DNA from: Patescibacteria group bacterium
GTDB lineage: Bacteria; Patescibacteriota; Minisyncoccia; Moranbacterales; UBA1568
DNA length: 5,352 nt
Assembly (NCBI GenBank): GCA_030917745.1
Contig: JAUPUC010000023.1
Span: forward strand, 1-5,352
Direction: 5' to 3'
The notes under the pieces were generated by a model. It was not told the origin of the DNA. It saw only the letters and a program-made list of their open reading frames with translations, and did no database searches. Position numbers and translations under genes: made by a program. Shown piece after piece: positions 5,156 to 5,352 of this stretch (its first letter is position 1; each line of letters starts with the position of its first letter).

Positions 5156-5352
5156 ATGTTGACCATTCGTTTTAACCGAGTAGGAAAGAAGAACCAGGCG
5201 AGTTTTCGTATTGCCTTGCAGGAGAAGACAAAAGCTCCTGGTAAGCGGCATATTGAGATGCTTGGGAGTTATGATCCACATAAGAAGGGGTCAGTTTTGA
5301 AGAAGGATCGAATTTTGCATTGGATAGGTTTGGGTGCCCAGCTTTCAGATTC
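5156..5352 (+). CDS. rpsP: 30S ribosomal protein S16, N-terminal part (runs off the window)
   Basis: Component of the small ribosomal subunit body, needed for 30S assembly. The first 65 codons are present and no stop is reached. The peptide MLTIRFNRVGKKNQASFRIA is the diagnostic S16 N-terminus, followed by the conserved EKTKAPGKRHIEMLGSYDP and the lysine-rich KKGSVLKKDRILHWIGLGAQLSD, where the family has an LKKERIxxWLxxGAQPSD pattern. A typical S16 is 75-100 residues, so only the tail is missing. The start is the ATG giving MLTIRF; the bases before it carry no Shine-Dalgarno. It follows smc by 81 bases and has its own promoter at 5086-5114. In many bacteria rpsP lies downstream of smc, ftsY and ffh; here the latter two are absent between them. 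Confidence 0.96.
   Translation, partial: MLTIRFNRVGKKNQASFRIALQEKTKAPGKRHIEMLGSYDPHKKGSVLKKDRILHWIGLGAQLSD

Overview
The window carries a housekeeping stretch of a bacterial chromosome, read entirely on the + strand. In order it holds: the C-terminal end of an unknown secreted-type protein (2-196), an intrinsic terminator, rpmF (ribosomal protein L32), nusB, rnc (RNase III), a small-ORF interval with its own signals, a very short smc gene, and the first 65 codons of rpsP (ribosomal protein S16). UGA is used as an ordinary stop (the ORFs ending at 2400 and 2619) and no UGA interrupts the large genes, so the standard bacterial code applies. The short SMC, the mostly SD-poor housekeeping genes and the general protein style suggest a Patescibacteria (CPR, Parcubacteria-like) genome. 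That placement is an inference from family knowledge, not from a marker tree.

Region by region: bases 2-196 are the tail of a low-charge, Ala/Gly/Thr-rich, three-cysteine protein, followed by a textbook terminator at 237-267. Bases 268-527 have no gene I can support; they hold a 9-bp inverted repeat and a plausible extended -10 promoter. rpmF, nusB and rnc (528-2085) have short gaps and no terminator between them, so they probably form one translation/RNA-processing operon, ended by a terminator at 2121-2146. The 718-base gap between rnc and smc is not empty. It contains a good promoter overlapping the last codons of rnc, a leader with several mutually exclusive hairpins, a 21-codon ORF and two tandem small single-pass membrane protein ORFs, each with a strong Shine-Dalgarno, and then a strong terminator at 2637-2673. 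smc follows with its own leader, and rpsP follows behind a clear TTGACA-type promoter.

The most notable item is the SMC protein. It has complete, canonical ATPase head halves but only 756 residues. The globular hinge expected at the middle of the chain is not recognisable, and there is no CxxC zinc hook in its place. A stretch of about 80 residues, mostly helical with two loop-like breaks, sits there instead. The order rnc - smc - rpsP matches the backbone of the Bacillus rnc-smc-ftsY-ffh-rpsP cluster with ftsY and ffh missing. The two small membrane proteins between rnc and smc are unrecognised and form the second point of interest.
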